From Bacteroidota bacterium (lineage in GTDB: Bacteria > Bacteroidota > Bacteroidia > Bacteroidales > GCA-2711565): a stretch of DNA of 64,000 nt. Both the position numbers and the translations under genes were made by a program. Under the pieces are notes generated by a model. That model was not told the origin of the DNA. It did no database searches and worked only from the letters and a program-made list of their open reading frames with translations. This document shows, piece after piece, positions 62,677 to 64,000 of this stretch. Location: NCBI GenBank assembly GCA_018816945.1, contig JAHIVC010000018.1, forward strand, positions 1 through 64,000, read 5' to 3'. Every line of letters begins with the position of its first letter. Within the stretch, counting starts at the first letter, position 1.

Positions 62677-62707
62677 AAAAGCGTTCAGGGTTCTGAACGC
62701 TTTTTTT
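62675..62707 (+). terminator. Terminator behind the right attachment repeat
   Basis: GCGTTCAG and CTGAACGC pair around GGTT with A- and T-runs. This was probably the original terminator of tRNA-Asn before the island inserted. Confidence 0.85.
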
Positions 62708-62777
62708 ATTGTCGACTGCATATTTATAATTAAAGATTTTTTAAAGGCATGGTTGGTTACCTGCCTAACGCGAAAGA

Positions 62778-62802
62778 CCTGAAGGGGGAACAAAAAGCGT
62801 TT
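62778..62802 (+). repeat. Degenerate third copy of the attachment sequence
   Basis: CCTGAAGGGGGAACAAAAAGCG followed by TTTA repeats the tRNA-Asn 3' end plus the start of the terminator stem (62661-62687) with few changes, about 100 bp beyond the right island end. Confidence 0.65.
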
Positions 62803-62882
62803 AATATTTTGGATGTTTTTTTATTTAAGAATGGTTGTTTGTTAATTTACGATTTTCAATTTGGAAATATGATAAAATCAAC

Positions 62883-63944
62883 CTACACCTTCTTGGATTT
62901 CATCGCAAAGGCTGCTATTCTGTCCAAAAGATTTTCTTTGTCTTTAAAATTATTTACCAATTTATGATTTATTGAATAGACGGCTGTATGCTCTTGTTGT
63001 CCTTTCAAATAAAATTGCCCCAAACGAATAAAGTCCCATTTCTTTTTACAACTTGTTTTTACTAATTCTGAAAGAACAATTGACTTCTCAACTACCCTTG
63101 TATGATCTTCTAAACGGGAGGCGGTATTTACTGCATCCCCAATAATAGTATAATCCATTTTAATTTCTGAGCCCATATTCCCTTCTATTACCATACCTTT
63201 ATCAATTCCATATCCTGAATATAAGAGCGATAGAGGTGAATTGGCAGATACTGTAATTCTAAGTTGCCTTAACTCTTCTAAAATCTCAATACAGGCTTCC
63301 AATGCAAAGTCGGCATTATCACCATTAAAATAAGCCATAAATCCATCACCAATAAACTTATTGACCTCTCCTCCCTTCTTGGTAATAATTCGGGTACAAA
63401 TTTCAAAATAGGAATTGATGAGCAAAAATACATCTTCAATATTCAATTGTTCAGCCAAAGAAGAATAGGACAAGATATCTCCAAAAACAATAATTCGTTC
63501 AACCTCTTTTGGTTGAATCATCACAGGATTTAATCCATTACTAATAATCTTTAAAACACTGGGTTGCGTATATTTTTCAATGACCATATGAGAATCAATT
63601 AGGGCCTGCAAAAGCAACTTGATAGGTAATGAAAGTTCATCTGTCTTTTGATCGAGATTTGTTAACTTCATAGACCAATCAGGGAAATAGCGCTCACTAA
63701 TATCATTTTCCAACTTAAGGGCCAATATATCTTCATGGCGATGGTCACCCTTAATTTTATTAAAAAGCAAGTCAATATCCTTTTCGGTACCCTCGATAAT
63801 TTGAAAAAATAAGTTGTTAAAATAAATAAGAGTGCCCGTTATTTTTTTTGTCCGGTTATTTTTTTCAAATATCTTACCGAGTTCATCAATCTCTGAGAAA
63901 CTTAATTTTGCTTTTAATTTACTGATATAGGTAATTCGTTTCAT
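62883..63944 (-). CDS. BLUF-domain photoactivated adenylyl cyclase (bPAC-like)
   Basis: A 353-aa protein with the same length and plan as Beggiatoa bPAC. Residues 1-95 are a BLUF flavin-binding blue-light sensor: Tyr6, Asn30, Gln48 in FFQIIEG, Trp90 and Met92 match the residues that couple flavin photochemistry to signalling. A linker helix follows (about 100-150), then a class III nucleotide cyclase domain with metal-binding Asp156 (FGDI) and Asp200 (FIGD), ATP-specifying Lys196 and Thr266, and transition-state Asn273 and Arg277 (AVNTASR). All expected catalytic residues are present, so blue-light-driven cAMP production is strongly predicted. It lies just outside the island, convergent with it. 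A TATCTTTG box at 63960-63953 leaves a leader of only about 5 nt. Confidence 0.93.
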   Translation of the reverse strand: MKRITYISKLKAKLSFSEIDELGKIFEKNNRTKKITGTLIYFNNLFFQIIEGTEKDIDLLFNKIKGDHRHEDILALKLENDISERYFPDWSMKLTNLDQKTDELSLPIKLLLQALIDSHMVIEKYTQPSVLKIISNGLNPVMIQPKEVERIIVFGDILSYSSLAEQLNIEDVFLLINSYFEICTRIITKKGGEVNKFIGDGFMAYFNGDNADFALEACIEILEELRQLRITVSANSPLSLLYSGYGIDKGMVIEGNMGSEIKMDYTIIGDAVNTASRLEDHTRVVEKSIVLSELVKTSCKKKWDFIRLGQFYLKGQQEHTAVYSINHKLVNNFKDKENLLDRIAAFAMKSKKV

Positions 63945-63952
63945 AGTATAAT

Positions 63953-63960
63953 CAAAGATA
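63953..63960 (-). promoter_or_regulatory. -7 box of the photoactivated cyclase gene
   Basis: TATCTTTG on the minus strand fits TAnnTTTG; the predicted transcript start is near 63949, only a few bases before ATG 63944, so the message may be nearly leaderless. Confidence 0.5.
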
Positions 63961-64000
63961 TGATATTAAATGGCACTATGTTTAAGTGTTTGGATGCTTA

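Noticed and set aside
62749-62967. 72-codon plus-strand open frame after the right island end
   Set aside because: It starts in the degenerate attachment copy, overlaps the 3' end of the cyclase gene on the other strand and shows no recognisable protein features.

Overview
The window is an AT-rich, gene-dense chromosomal segment of a Bacteroidota bacterium, probably a free-living, fermentative member of the Bacteroidales/Marinilabiliales type. The evidence is the recurring TAnnTTTG -7 promoter box a few bases upstream of housekeeping genes, TonB-dependent uptake, FISUMP and Reg_prop lipoproteins, DPP-type S9 peptidases, a GlnRS, and a complete Na+-pumping methylmalonyl-CoA decarboxylase operon. 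No rRNA genes and no CRISPR array are visible. The order or species cannot be fixed from sequence reading alone.

Backbone, about 1-44.8 kb. A probable sensor kinase cut by the left edge, a SAM methyltransferase and mnmG form a minus-strand run, and two parS-like ParB sites lie on either side of mnmG. Next come ybeY with an RsbW-like protein, then gltX-folB, a CWC zinc protein and tRNA-Cys. A secreted M20/S9 peptidase pair and glnS follow. After them are an ECF sigma factor with membrane partners, thpR, a DUF4405 membrane protein, tRNA-Ala, a FISUMP lipoprotein and a heme-type TonB receptor. The 22-26 kb part encodes an exported S41 peptidase and an FG-GAP protein. The 26.5-30.6 kb part is mce-mmdA-oadG-biotin carrier-oadB, which turns succinate-pathway methylmalonyl-CoA into propionyl-CoA and a sodium gradient. 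Then come udk, a propeller lipoprotein, a large S9 peptidase, a LytTR/DsbA-like lipoprotein neighbourhood, tRNA-Arg, metG, an S66 carboxypeptidase, yraN and an rluB-type pseudouridine synthase.

Genomic island, about 44.8-62.7 kb. The 3' part of tRNA-Asn is repeated exactly (46 bp) 17.8 kb downstream, and the interval holds a tyrosine integrase, an excisionase and repeated arm-type sites at both ends. Cargo at the left is an XRE regulator, a type III restriction subunit, its methyltransferase and a DUF3644 (HEPN-like) protein. The centre is decayed (serine recombinase, IS3-type remnant, truncated genes) and contains long non-coding stretches: a GC-rich structured block, a CTAGTA repeat array and a hairpin-dense segment. 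Then follow a ParB-DNA methyltransferase fusion, small hypotheticals, xis and int, and between int and the right end an AAA ATPase overlapping a TOPRIM-like gene. The whole is best read as a defence island.

Just outside the right end lies a gene whose product matches the photoactivated adenylyl cyclase bPAC almost residue for residue at its functional sites: a BLUF blue-light sensor joined to a class III cyclase. This, the DUF3644-linked restriction system, the AAA/TOPRIM pair and the unexplained non-coding structures are the most interesting parts.
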